This document shows, in pieces, positions 1-5,087 of a DNA stretch of 5,087 nucleotides. Source of the stretch: Archangium sp. (lineage in GTDB: Bacteria; Myxococcota; Myxococcia; Myxococcales; Myxococcaceae); assembly GCA_016793585.1 (NCBI GenBank), contig JAEUJR010000801.1, positions 1 to 5,087 of the forward strand. The letters are read 5' to 3'. Within the stretch, counting starts at the first letter, position 1. Every line of letters starts with the position of its first letter. Position numbers and translations under genes: made by a program. A model generated the notes under the pieces. It was given only the letters and a program-made list of their open reading frames with translations. It did not search any database and was not told where the DNA came from.

Positions 1-252
1 GCTGTTGAAGTCGAGCACCTGCACGATGTTCGGGTGCTCGAGCCGCACCGCGATTTCAGCCTCGCGACGAAACCGCGCGAGGGCTTCTGGCGGCAGCGCG
101 CCCTGGGTGTGCAGCACCTTGATGGCGACCTGCTTGCCCGCGAGCCGCTGATGCCGCCCGAGCCACACCTCACCCATGCCGCCGCGGCCGAGCAGCCGCT
201 CGACCTCGAACGTGCCCGCCACCACCACTCCCGGGCTCAACGCGTCAGCCAT
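1..252 (-). CDS. Eukaryotic-like Ser/Thr protein kinase, N-terminal 84 residues (cut by left window edge)
   Basis: This is the N-terminal lobe of a Hanks-type protein kinase, which would phosphorylate Ser/Thr on cytoplasmic partners using ATP. Reading leftward from the ATG at 250-252, residues 15-31 (FEVERLLGRGGMGEVWL) hold the glycine-rich ATP loop (G22, G24, G27). VAIK at 42-45 carries the ATP-anchoring lysine K45. RFRREAEIAVRLEHPNIV (60-77) is helix alpha-C with its salt-bridge glutamate, probably E64. The catalytic HRD and DFG motifs would lie left of the window, so activity cannot be judged. There is no signal peptide or N-terminal extension, so the kinase domain starts almost at once. 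An in-frame ATG at 277-279 would add nine residues (MWCVRVRPA); an in-frame TAA at 304-306 blocks anything longer. Neither start has a clear ribosome binding site; I chose the start next to the conserved domain. It is transcribed away from the exported-protein genes, so no functional link is shown. Confidence 0.93.
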   Translation of the reverse strand, partial: MADALSPGVVVAGTFEVERLLGRGGMGEVWLGRHQRLAGKQVAIKVLHTQGALPPEALARFRREAEIAVRLEHPNIVQVLDFNS

Positions 253-434
253 CGCGGGGCGCACTCTGACACACCACATGAAGAACAGAACGGACTTGAG
301 GGGTTACGCGGGCGTCGTCGACGAACGTGAAGCGCTGCCTGAATGGCGCGCACGCGCTGGCGTCCGGGTGCATCGGTCACCACGACACGCTCCATCAGGA
401 GTGGATCAGCCACTTTTCGAGGTAGAACGCCGCC
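253..434. promoter_or_regulatory. Divergent intergenic region between the kinase and the exported-protein genes
   Basis: This 182-base stretch separates two genes transcribed in opposite directions, so it must contain both promoters. I see no convincing -35/-10 pair for a housekeeping sigma factor on either strand and no sigma-54 GG/GC element. A perfect 10-bp palindrome, TCGTCGACGA, lies at 315-324 near the middle and could be an operator. A modest Shine-Dalgarno-like GAGG at 419-422 precedes the ATG at 435 by 12 bases, which is longer than usual. Both strands carry short open frames here, but none looks like a gene. Confidence 0.5.
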
Positions 435-1208
435 ATGCACGCCATCGTCATCGCTCTCGCCGTCCTCGCGCAGACCGGACCGGACAAGAAGGTCGACCTC
501 ACCGACAAGAAGGACTCGATGGGGGCCGTCACCGACGGCAAGGGCCACTACGTCATCTACAACGCGAAGGAGCCGCTCTCGGGCCCGACGCTCTACGGCG
601 ACGGCAAGGTGTTTCACCTCATGCGCACCATCGGCGGGGGCGCGAGCGGCACCGAGAGCTTCAGCCTGAGCTACTGGGACCCGCGCGTGTACCGGGCCGA
701 GAACAGCTACGCGTCGTTCAACATGAAGGACGACGGCCGGGCGTTCGACAACACCTGCGCCGACATCACCACGAAGCTGACGAAGGTTCCGAAAGACGAG
801 CTCACGAAGATGCTGGGCTCGGCCGAGTTCCGCGGCTCGAAGTGGACTCGTCGGCCCGCGAGCCTGTTCCGCGACGACACCGGCACCTACTACCTCGTCG
901 ACCGCCTCCGCACCGATGACGACGCCGACCGCCGTGACTGGCGCGTCTTCATCGGCCCGCGCGGCAAGATGAAGCTCGCCGCGCTCAAAGACGTGGTCGA
1001 CGACGACCAGGGCCAGATTTTCGCGACGAAGGACGGCTCGCTGCGCCTCGTCACCGGCACCGGCGAGAAGAAGTGGGTCAAGGGCAAGACCGAGCTGAAG
1101 CTGACCGAGGTCGACCTCGACACGTTCCGCAACGCGCGCATGGTGTACGTCGAGCTGGGCCCCTACGCCGGCGAGAAGCTCGGCACGCCCTGCGACGACC
1201 TGATGTGA
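435..1208 (+). CDS. Predicted exported protein of unknown function (257 aa)
   Basis: I do not recognise a named family. The N-terminus (MHAIVIALAVLAQTG) is a short hydrophobic stretch consistent with a signal peptide cleaved near A12/Q13, although the usual basic residues are missing. An in-frame TAG at 423-425 means that ATG 435 is the only upstream start available. The mature part is hydrophilic and rich in Lys and Asp (for example DKKVDLTDKKD at 17-27), with alternating Tyr/Trp/Val segments such as GHYVIYN (37-43), TGTYYLVDRLR (149-159) and DWRVFIGPRGKMKLAAL (168-184) that suggest a mainly beta fold. Only two cysteines occur (C108 and C253), which could form one disulfide outside the cytoplasm. 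There is no membrane anchor beyond the N-terminus and no catalytic motif that I can name. It lies 71 bases upstream of another exported-protein gene on the same strand and may share its transcript. Long open frames overlapping it on both strands are GC-bias shadows: their products are Arg/His/Ala-rich and lack protein-like texture. Confidence 0.85.
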   Translation: MHAIVIALAVLAQTGPDKKVDLTDKKDSMGAVTDGKGHYVIYNAKEPLSGPTLYGDGKVFHLMRTIGGGASGTESFSLSYWDPRVYRAENSYASFNMKDDGRAFDNTCADITTKLTKVPKDELTKMLGSAEFRGSKWTRRPASLFRDDTGTYYLVDRLRTDDDADRRDWRVFIGPRGKMKLAALKDVVDDDQGQIFATKDGSLRLVTGTGEKKWVKGKTELKLTEVDLDTFRNARMVYVELGPYAGEKLGTPCDDLM

Positions 1209-1279
1209 CAAGCGCAGAGAATCGCTGAAAAGCGTCGCACGACAGATCGCCACGCGAGGTGGTGCGTTGAAGGGCCACC
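1209..1279 (+). other. Short intergenic gap with two small hairpins
   Basis: The 71 bases between the two plus-strand genes can form two small hairpins. The first, at 1223-1234, is a 4-bp CGCT/AGCG stem closing a GAAA tetraloop. The second, at 1248-1264, is a stem of up to 6 bp (one G-T pair) closing loop GCGAG, and it ends five bases before the ribosome binding site of the next gene. Neither is followed by a T-run, so I do not call an intrinsic terminator. Read-through from the upstream gene is plausible. Such short stems are common by chance in GC-rich DNA. Confidence 0.3.
1270..1274 (+). promoter_or_regulatory. Ribosome binding site for the 476-aa gene
   Basis: AAGGG lies five bases before the ATG at 1280. 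It supports this start over the in-frame ATG at residue 9 (1304), which would leave a shortened signal peptide. Confidence 0.55.
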
Positions 1280-2710
1280 ATGCCCAGCACGCTCTTTCTT
1301 GCGATGGCCACGTTGTCGATCGCAGCTTTGCCTCTGACTGCGCCCGCGAAGCCCGAGGCGCCGAAGCAGCTCTACACGACCTATTTCTACACGGCCGGAG
1401 AGGCCATCGTGCAGGGCTACGAGTCGGACACCCACGTGCGCATCATCAGCCTCACGGGCAAGAAGGGCACGTTGTGGGAAGGCACCGTGCACCGCGGCGA
1501 CGCGACGGTGGTGAAGACGGGGCAGGGCACGTTCGGGTTTCTGTCTGACAAGAAGGCCGCGATTCTGGTCGGCACCCCCCAGAGCTGCACGTGCGTCGGC
1601 TACTTCGGCAAAGACGAGACCGGCTCGTTCCGCAGCAACCACATGTTCCTGCAGACGCCGCCGATGTCGAGCACCGGCAAGGAGCGGGTCGTCATCTGGG
1701 CGATGGAAGACCTCTCGCTCGAGGTGCGCGCGCCGAAGCAGGAGAAGCTCCTCAAGAAGGCGACGCTGAAGAAGGGCGAGTCGCTCACGCTGATTCGGGA
1801 GCTCGACGTGGCCGTGGGCGCGACGCTCGAGCTGGTCGCCTCGAGCGGTACGTTCACCGCGCAGGCGTATTGGGACGAGGGCTTCACGGTGCCGGCCGAC
1901 AACGGCTCCGCGGGCGGCAAGTCGTTTCACACCTTCGTCGGCAGCGTCACCAACGGCGTGAACGACTTGAACGTGCTCGCGCCGCGCCTCGACGCGAAGG
2001 TCGTCATCACCGACCTGGTCGAGAAGAAGGTGTTGTTCCAGGGCGTGGTGAAGGGCGGCGGCGCGAAGACGCTGACGCTGACGGACAAGTACGTGAGCGT
2101 GGAGTCGGACGTGCCGGTGAACGTCGTCGTCGCGGCGCTCGAGCACTACAAGACGGGCTACGCCGAGCACCACTTCGCGGCGGGGCTCGAGGGCACGCAG
2201 ATCGACAACGAGTTCCTCGTCACCACGTCGGGCGAGCTGTGGATGTTCAGCTACTACGACGGCAACGACGTCACCGTGAAGGACGCGACGACGGGCAAGG
2301 TGGTGTTCGAGGGGCGGCTCGACGCGGGCGCGGTGAAGGGGCTGACGCCGGGGCACGGGTTGTTCTCGGTGCGCGGCTCGCGCGGGCTGTCGACGATGGG
2401 TGGCGCGAGCGCGTGCGGCGCCGACTACTCACCGGCTGGTGGGTTGTTCGCCATCGACGACGCGGTGCTCGAGGTGGTGGCGCAGATTCGCGAGGAGCGC
2501 ATTCGTGAAGCGACCGCGCAGGGCCGCACGTTGACCGAGCAGGAGCTGAAGGCGCCGGTGAATCAGCAGGAGTGGACGAAGCACCAGAAGACGTTCCAGG
2601 AGTCGTACTCGGCGAAGGCGAAGCCGAAGGGGGCCTCGGCGGTAGAGGCGGCTCCGGCGCCTACCTCGCTCTCGCTCGACGAGTTCAACCAGCGGTCGGC
2701 CGCGCATTGA
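1280..2710 (+). CDS. Predicted exported protein with four internal beta-type repeats (476 aa)
   Basis: No named family is certain. Residues 1-23 (MPSTLFLAMATLSIAALPLTAPA) form a signal peptide with a likely cut near APA/K24. The mature protein appears to be four diverged copies of a ~50-residue module at about residues 39-91, 135-190, 224-277 and 317-368. Each follows the pattern of a short strand, a D-rich turn, VxIxDLxTGKKVxFEG, xxxGxxKxLTLxxG, then xFxVxSD. Copies 1 and 4 align best: both share Gly-Glu at the start, a central Gly-Lys, a Trp-Glu-Gly or Phe-Glu-Gly, and a late Gly-x-Gly-x-Phe. A two-cysteine CTC (C103, C105) follows copy 1 and a further cysteine is at C379. Residues 393-445 look helical and charged, and the last 30 are Ala/Pro/Ser-rich. 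The arrangement recalls the repeated beta domains of IgGFc-binding-like bacterial surface proteins, but that is a weak structural analogy. No catalytic residues are evident, so binding or an envelope-structural role is the most neutral reading. It is preceded by another exported-protein gene on the same strand and abuts a convergent gene at its stop. Confidence 0.88.
   Translation: MPSTLFLAMATLSIAALPLTAPAKPEAPKQLYTTYFYTAGEAIVQGYESDTHVRIISLTGKKGTLWEGTVHRGDATVVKTGQGTFGFLSDKKAAILVGTPQSCTCVGYFGKDETGSFRSNHMFLQTPPMSSTGKERVVIWAMEDLSLEVRAPKQEKLLKKATLKKGESLTLIRELDVAVGATLELVASSGTFTAQAYWDEGFTVPADNGSAGGKSFHTFVGSVTNGVNDLNVLAPRLDAKVVITDLVEKKVLFQGVVKGGGAKTLTLTDKYVSVESDVPVNVVVAALEHYKTGYAEHHFAAGLEGTQIDNEFLVTTSGELWMFSYYDGNDVTVKDATTGKVVFEGRLDAGAVKGLTPGHGLFSVRGSRGLSTMGGASACGADYSPAGGLFAIDDAVLEVVAQIREERIREATAQGRTLTEQELKAPVNQQEWTKHQKTFQESYSAKAKPKGASAVEAAPAPTSLSLDEFNQRSAAH
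1394..2383 (+). repeat. Four diverged protein-level repeats within the 476-aa exported protein
   Basis: Approximate copies are at 1394-1552, 1682-1849, 1949-2110 and 2228-2383. Signature pieces are THVRIISLTGKKGTLWEG (copy 1), DLSLEVRAPKQEKLLKKATL (copy 2), DAKVVITDLVEKKVLFQG (copy 3) and NDVTVKDATTGKVVFEG (copy 4). Each is followed by a Gly- and Thr-rich turn and a strand of the type GTFGFLSD, GTFTAQAYW, KYVSVESD or GLFSVRGS. Copy 2 is the most divergent. I aligned these by eye. The DNA itself is not repeated, so the duplications are old. Confidence 0.55.
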
Positions 2711-2720
2711 TCAGCGCGTG
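2701..2720. terminator. Imperfect inverted repeat spanning the abutting convergent stop codons
   Basis: The two stop codons join to form TGATCA (2708-2713), which is its own reverse complement. Flanking it, CGCGC at 2701-2705 can pair with GCGCG at 2714-2718 around an 8-base loop. Since there is no intergenic DNA, this small symmetrical element is the only local candidate for a shared bidirectional terminator. It lacks a T-run on either side and the stem is short, so the call is tentative. Confidence 0.2.
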
Positions 2721-3337
2721 CGTTTGCGAAGCAGGAGCCACGCGCCGAGCGGAAACGCGAGCACCACGAGCAGCGCGAAGACCGAACCGAGGAGCTGCCC
2801 GTGCTGACGGTCGTGGCGCTGGGCAGCGGTCTTCCAGGTGACGGGGCCGTCGAAGGAGCGGATGAAGGTGTCGAAGTCGTGCCGGAGCAGCGCGTCGCTC
2901 GATGCGAGGCCGAGCAACCCGACCTGCATGGCTTCGCGTTCGAAGGGCAGCTGCACCGTCAGCTGAAAGAGCTCGGTACCGTTCGCGTTGGCGCGTGACT
3001 CGAGCACTTCGAGCTCGAGGTCCTTCCAGACGAGGGTGCGGTAGGTGAAGGACTCCATCGTGATGCCCGCTGAAGCGGCTGCTTCTCGTGCGCTCGACTC
3101 GACGATGGCGTGGTTGGTGGGCACCTGCGCGATGGTTCCACCGAGGCCGGTGAGCGTGAGCGCGGCGAACGAGGGGCTGTCTTGATTCGCGCGCTGCCAG
3201 GTTCGGATTCCGGTCGCGAGGTCGGGCTGGGCTTCGAACCCGGCGGGCACCTCGAAGCGGAAGCCGCGAGGGTCTTTGACCGGCGCCGCGATTGAGACCG
3301 CTGCCGTCAGCATGACCAGCAGTTGGATCGCGTTCAT
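2711..3337 (-). CDS. Membrane-anchored extracytoplasmic protein of unknown function (208 aa)
   Basis: Residues 1-18 (MNAIQLLVMLTAAVSIAA) form a signal peptide. Residues 20-165 form an extracytoplasmic domain beginning DPRGFRFEVPAGFEAQPDL and ending FDTFIRSFDG. That beginning and ending resemble small PsbP/DUF1795-like folds, where a 'GFxFxxPxGF' strand opens the domain and an 'I..SF' helix closes it; this is a fold-level guess only. Residues 182-203 (LLGSVFALLVVLAFPLGAWLLL) form one membrane helix, followed by the basic RKRTR tail. That predicts a bulk outside and a short cytoplasmic C-terminus. There are no cysteines and no recognisable active-site motif. The ATG at 3335-3337 lies 4 bases after the TAG (3342-3344) of the upstream propeller gene and has no good Shine-Dalgarno sequence, so translation is probably coupled to that gene. 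Its TGA occupies 2711-2713, immediately adjacent to the stop of the convergent gene. Confidence 0.87.
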   Translation of the reverse strand: MNAIQLLVMLTAAVSIAAPVKDPRGFRFEVPAGFEAQPDLATGIRTWQRANQDSPSFAALTLTGLGGTIAQVPTNHAIVESSAREAAASAGITMESFTYRTLVWKDLELEVLESRANANGTELFQLTVQLPFEREAMQVGLLGLASSDALLRHDFDTFIRSFDGPVTWKTAAQRHDRQHGQLLGSVFALLVVLAFPLGAWLLLRKRTR

Positions 3338-3341
3338 GTCG

Positions 3342-5087
3342 CTACGGAGGACAGCCGTCGTTGAGCGGGAAGACGGCCGCAGCGTTGCCGTGGTTGCCTG
3401 CCGTTCGCTGGTATTTCGGCCACGGGGAAGTCGGGTCGAGTCCGGGCGAATCGACGATCAACGCGACGACCGCGCCACTGTTGAATGCAATGTAGAGAAT
3501 GCCTGTGCCACTCATTGGATGGGCTCGATTGCAATCTAGAACAGGGTGGCTCGGCAATCCCGGTTGGTTCAACTGCATAGAAAGGAGATAAGTCGTACCC
3601 TCGAAGACCACGACCTCTCCGTTGTCAGTCACCGCATAGCCCCTACTCGGGCCGGAATTGCGTGGTCGTCCAAGGACAGGAGTTGTTCCGAAGGTACTGG
3701 TAGTTGAGTGAATTATCGTTGGGGCCGTTGCCGAGACTGAACTCAGTGACCAGAGGTTGTAGCCCGAAGAAACAATGAGCTCCCCCGATGCTCGAATAAC
3801 AGGGGCCGATGGCCTCGGAACGGTGCTGTTCTGTACATACCCCGGTGCAGTCCAAAGAAAGTCGCCCGCCACGATGGGTCCCGAAGGAGAGAGACTGAGC
3901 CCGGTGATGCTCCCAGCGTCAGGGGCAGTGGTGATGGGTGAGAATGTTGGACTCTCCATGTCCGCCGAGACCACGCCGGGAGCCGCACCTCCGGGAATCG
4001 CACGCATGACCGGAATCCAGACAAGAGCGCCGTCAGCGACGAGGTTGGCCTCAGGAGTATCTGCTGCGACTCGGGCGGGCCCGTTTACATCGCCATTCAG
4101 GCGGAGGAGGTTCGAGATTGAGTAGAGGAGCAGATGAGCTTGAGCGGAGGCTGGTGTGTATTCGTTGAATGTCGTGGCAACCGCCCAAACACCACCATCG
4201 AGAACCACAACCGCAGGTGCTTGTGCCTGCCCCCGGGTTCCAAACGTAGACAGACTGCCTATCGACTGCCTGGATATTGCAGAGAATGACTTGATCTCAC
4301 CATCACCCCCTCCACCCCAAACTGAGTAGATCACTTCTTGGTTCGCATACCGCCCCAGCGCAACATGTGCCAAACGCGAACTCGTCGTGATGACGCCGAC
4401 AACTGCACCCTCCGGAGAAATCACTCGGATGTCCGGGTGGCCAGGAACGTACAGCTTACCGCTGCTATCGATTGCTGGGGCGTTGTGGCGCAATGAACCT
4501 GAACTCGAGCCCGCATCGAGTTGCCATCGGATTCGGGTCGCGGAAAACGGTCCCCCGTCCCGGTTCTCTACTCCGCCATCCCTTGTTACAATGAAGCGTG
4601 TATCCCATGTCGCTGTCAACCCTTGTAGGGGAAGACTGCTGGCGTCGACTTCAAAGCACTGACAGCTTCGCCCGTTTGGACAGACTAGACCTGCACTGGA
4701 ACAGGCGGCCATTGCAGTGGGTAGTGTCGGAGCAAAGCCAACCCAGACGCTGGCTTGGGAATTCAAGATTGGCTCATCGCTGATCACGAGCGCAACGGCA
4801 GTCTCATCTCTTCGAACTTCAGAAGTGCTCCACAGGATTGCCGGAACGTTCACAGCAGCACCAGCATCCGCGCCCACCGCCGAGCCGCCGGCCGTTGAGC
4901 CGCCTGCCGTCGAACCGCCTGCCGTCGAACCGCCTGCCTTCGGACCGCCCGCCGCTGAACCACCGGCCGTTGAGCCACCAGCTGTCGAGCCGCCAGCCGT
5001 GGAGCCGCCAGCCGTGGAGCCGCCAGCCGTGGAGCCGCCAGCCGTCCCTCCGCCTGTCGCTCCCCCTCCCGCGCCACCGTCGACGCC
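3342..5087 (-). CDS. Predicted surface beta-propeller-like protein with GGSTA-repeat linker (5' end outside window)
   Basis: The frame is open from the right edge down to the TAG at 3342-3344, giving 581 visible residues with no stop. The true start, probably with a signal peptide or lipobox, lies beyond 5087. A GTG at 4875-4877 is an internal valine. Residues 1-70 are a Gly/Ser/Thr/Ala linker with eight exact GGSTA units. Residues 78-190 resemble an Ig/Fn3-like beta domain and contain a cysteine cluster (C129, C136, C142, C144). From about residue 200 to the end, blade-like segments recur: NAPAIDSSGKLYVPG (202-216), QAPAVVVLDGGVWAV (289-303), SAPVIRASGELIVSSGYNLW (427-446), and GILYIAFNSGAVVAL (529-543). 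Next to the C-terminus comes SPWPKYQRTAGNHGN (554-568), similar to the 'WPxFxxxxxNTGN' stretch often seen in PQQ-type propeller proteins. C519 and C579 may pair. No enzymatic residues are apparent; a binding or surface role is inferred. GC is clearly lower than in the neighbours. It is probably co-transcribed with the membrane-anchored gene 4 bases downstream. Confidence 0.85.
   Translation of the reverse strand, partial: GVDGGAGGGATGGGTAGGSTAGGSTAGGSTAGGSTAGGSTAGGSAAGGPKAGGSTAGGSTAGGSTAGGSAVGADAGAAVNVPAILWSTSEVRRDETAVALVISDEPILNSQASVWVGFAPTLPTAMAACSSAGLVCPNGRSCQCFEVDASSLPLQGLTATWDTRFIVTRDGGVENRDGGPFSATRIRWQLDAGSSSGSLRHNAPAIDSSGKLYVPGHPDIRVISPEGAVVGVITTSSRLAHVALGRYANQEVIYSVWGGGGDGEIKSFSAISRQSIGSLSTFGTRGQAQAPAVVVLDGGVWAVATTFNEYTPASAQAHLLLYSISNLLRLNGDVNGPARVAADTPEANLVADGALVWIPVMRAIPGGAAPGVVSADMESPTFSPITTAPDAGSITGLSLSPSGPIVAGDFLWTAPGYVQNSTVPRPSAPVIRASGELIVSSGYNLWSLSSVSATAPTIIHSTTSTFGTTPVLGRPRNSGPSRGYAVTDNGEVVVFEGTTYLLSMQLNQPGLPSHPVLDCNRAHPMSGTGILYIAFNSGAVVALIVDSPGLDPTSPWPKYQRTAGNHGNAAAVFPLNDGCPP
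4875..5054 (-). repeat. Coding 15-bp tandem repeat, about 12 units, encoding GGSTA pentapeptides
   Basis: Twelve consecutive 15-base units are in frame with the propeller gene. Eight encode exactly GGSTA. The others read GGGTA (5040-5054), GGSAA (4950-4964), GGPKA (4935-4949) and GGSAV (4875-4889). The three units at 4995-5039 are identical in DNA, as are the two at 4905-4934. The remaining GGSTA units differ from them only at synonymous positions. The product would be a flexible, extended linker separating the N-terminus from the folded domains. Since the unit is a multiple of three, copy-number change would alter linker length without breaking the frame. Confidence 0.92.

Noticed and set aside
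277..279. Alternative upstream ATG for the kinase
   Set aside because: It would add MWCVRVRPA, which is unlike kinase N-termini, and has no ribosome binding site; the ATG at 250-252 is preferred but the upstream one is not excluded.
176..919. 247-codon plus-strand frame overlapping the kinase and the 257-aa gene
   Set aside because: The product is almost entirely Arg/His/Gly/Pro and conflicts with two better supported genes.
237..1253. 338-codon minus-strand frame covering the 257-aa gene and the divergent promoter region
   Set aside because: It runs opposite a gene with a signal peptide and natural composition, overlaps the kinase start in another frame, and its product is a Val/Arg/Ala/Glu-rich shadow.
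1163..2356. 397-codon open frame on the minus strand opposite the repeat-protein gene
   Set aside because: The product is dominated by Arg, His, Ala and Leu with no signal peptide or domain texture, it is fully overlapped by a convincing exported-protein gene, and long antisense frames are expected with this GC bias.
4875..4877. GTG as start codon of the propeller gene
   Set aside because: The frame continues open through the GGSTA repeat to the window edge, in phase and with a conserved pentapeptide, so this codon is an internal valine.
4875..5054. CRISPR-like array
   Set aside because: The 15-base units are directly contiguous with no spacers and are in-frame coding sequence.
4850..5077. 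75-codon frame with Arg/Ala/Gln/Pro repeats on the minus strand
   Set aside because: It is the same 15-bp repeat read in a different frame; the GGSTA frame is the one joined to the long coding region and the one preserved by synonymous variation.
1..5087. Mobile element, phage, toxin-antitoxin or defence system
   Set aside because: I saw no transposase, integrase, terminal inverted repeats, target-site duplications, tRNA-edge att site or known defence domain. The lower GC of the propeller gene alone is not enough to claim an island.

Overview
The window looks like a piece of a high-GC myxobacterial (Myxococcota) chromosome. The evidence is the strong G/C bias at third codon positions, an 'RGGMGEVW'-type eukaryotic-like Ser/Thr kinase, and several exported proteins of unknown function, one with a long Gly-Ser-Thr-Ala low-complexity linker. 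The phylum is inferred from style, not from a marker gene. There is no tRNA, rRNA, insertion sequence, CRISPR array or phage gene. About 94% of the window is coding.

Layout, left to right. (1) Positions 1-252, minus strand: the first 84 residues of a Ser/Thr protein kinase, cut by the left edge. (2) 253-434: a divergent intergenic region that must hold the promoters of the kinase and of the rightward genes; it contains a 10-bp perfect palindrome. (3) 435-1208, plus: a 257-residue predicted exported protein of unknown function. (4) 1280-2710, plus: a 476-residue predicted exported protein that I read as four diverged copies of a ~50-residue beta-type module followed by a charged C-terminal tail. 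(5) 2711-3337, minus: a 208-residue protein with a signal peptide, an extracytoplasmic domain and one C-terminal membrane anchor. Its stop codon directly abuts the stop codon of gene 4. (6) 3342-5087, minus, running off the right edge: a predicted secreted or surface beta-propeller-like protein behind a pentapeptide (GGSTA) repeat linker. Its stop lies 4 bases upstream of the start of gene 5, so genes 6 and 5 are very probably one transcript.

How they may work together. All four complete or nearly complete genes right of the kinase are predicted to act outside the cytoplasm, so this is an envelope or surface-protein neighbourhood. The two plus-strand genes (71-bp gap) and the two minus-strand genes (4-bp gap) form two convergent pairs meeting at position 2710/2711. 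The propeller gene has a visibly lower GC content than its neighbours. I found no defence system, biosynthetic cluster or other clearly undescribed system. The most interesting items are the four-fold repeat protein, the synonymous-only variation of the GGSTA repeat, the compositional shift, and the zero-spacing convergent junction.
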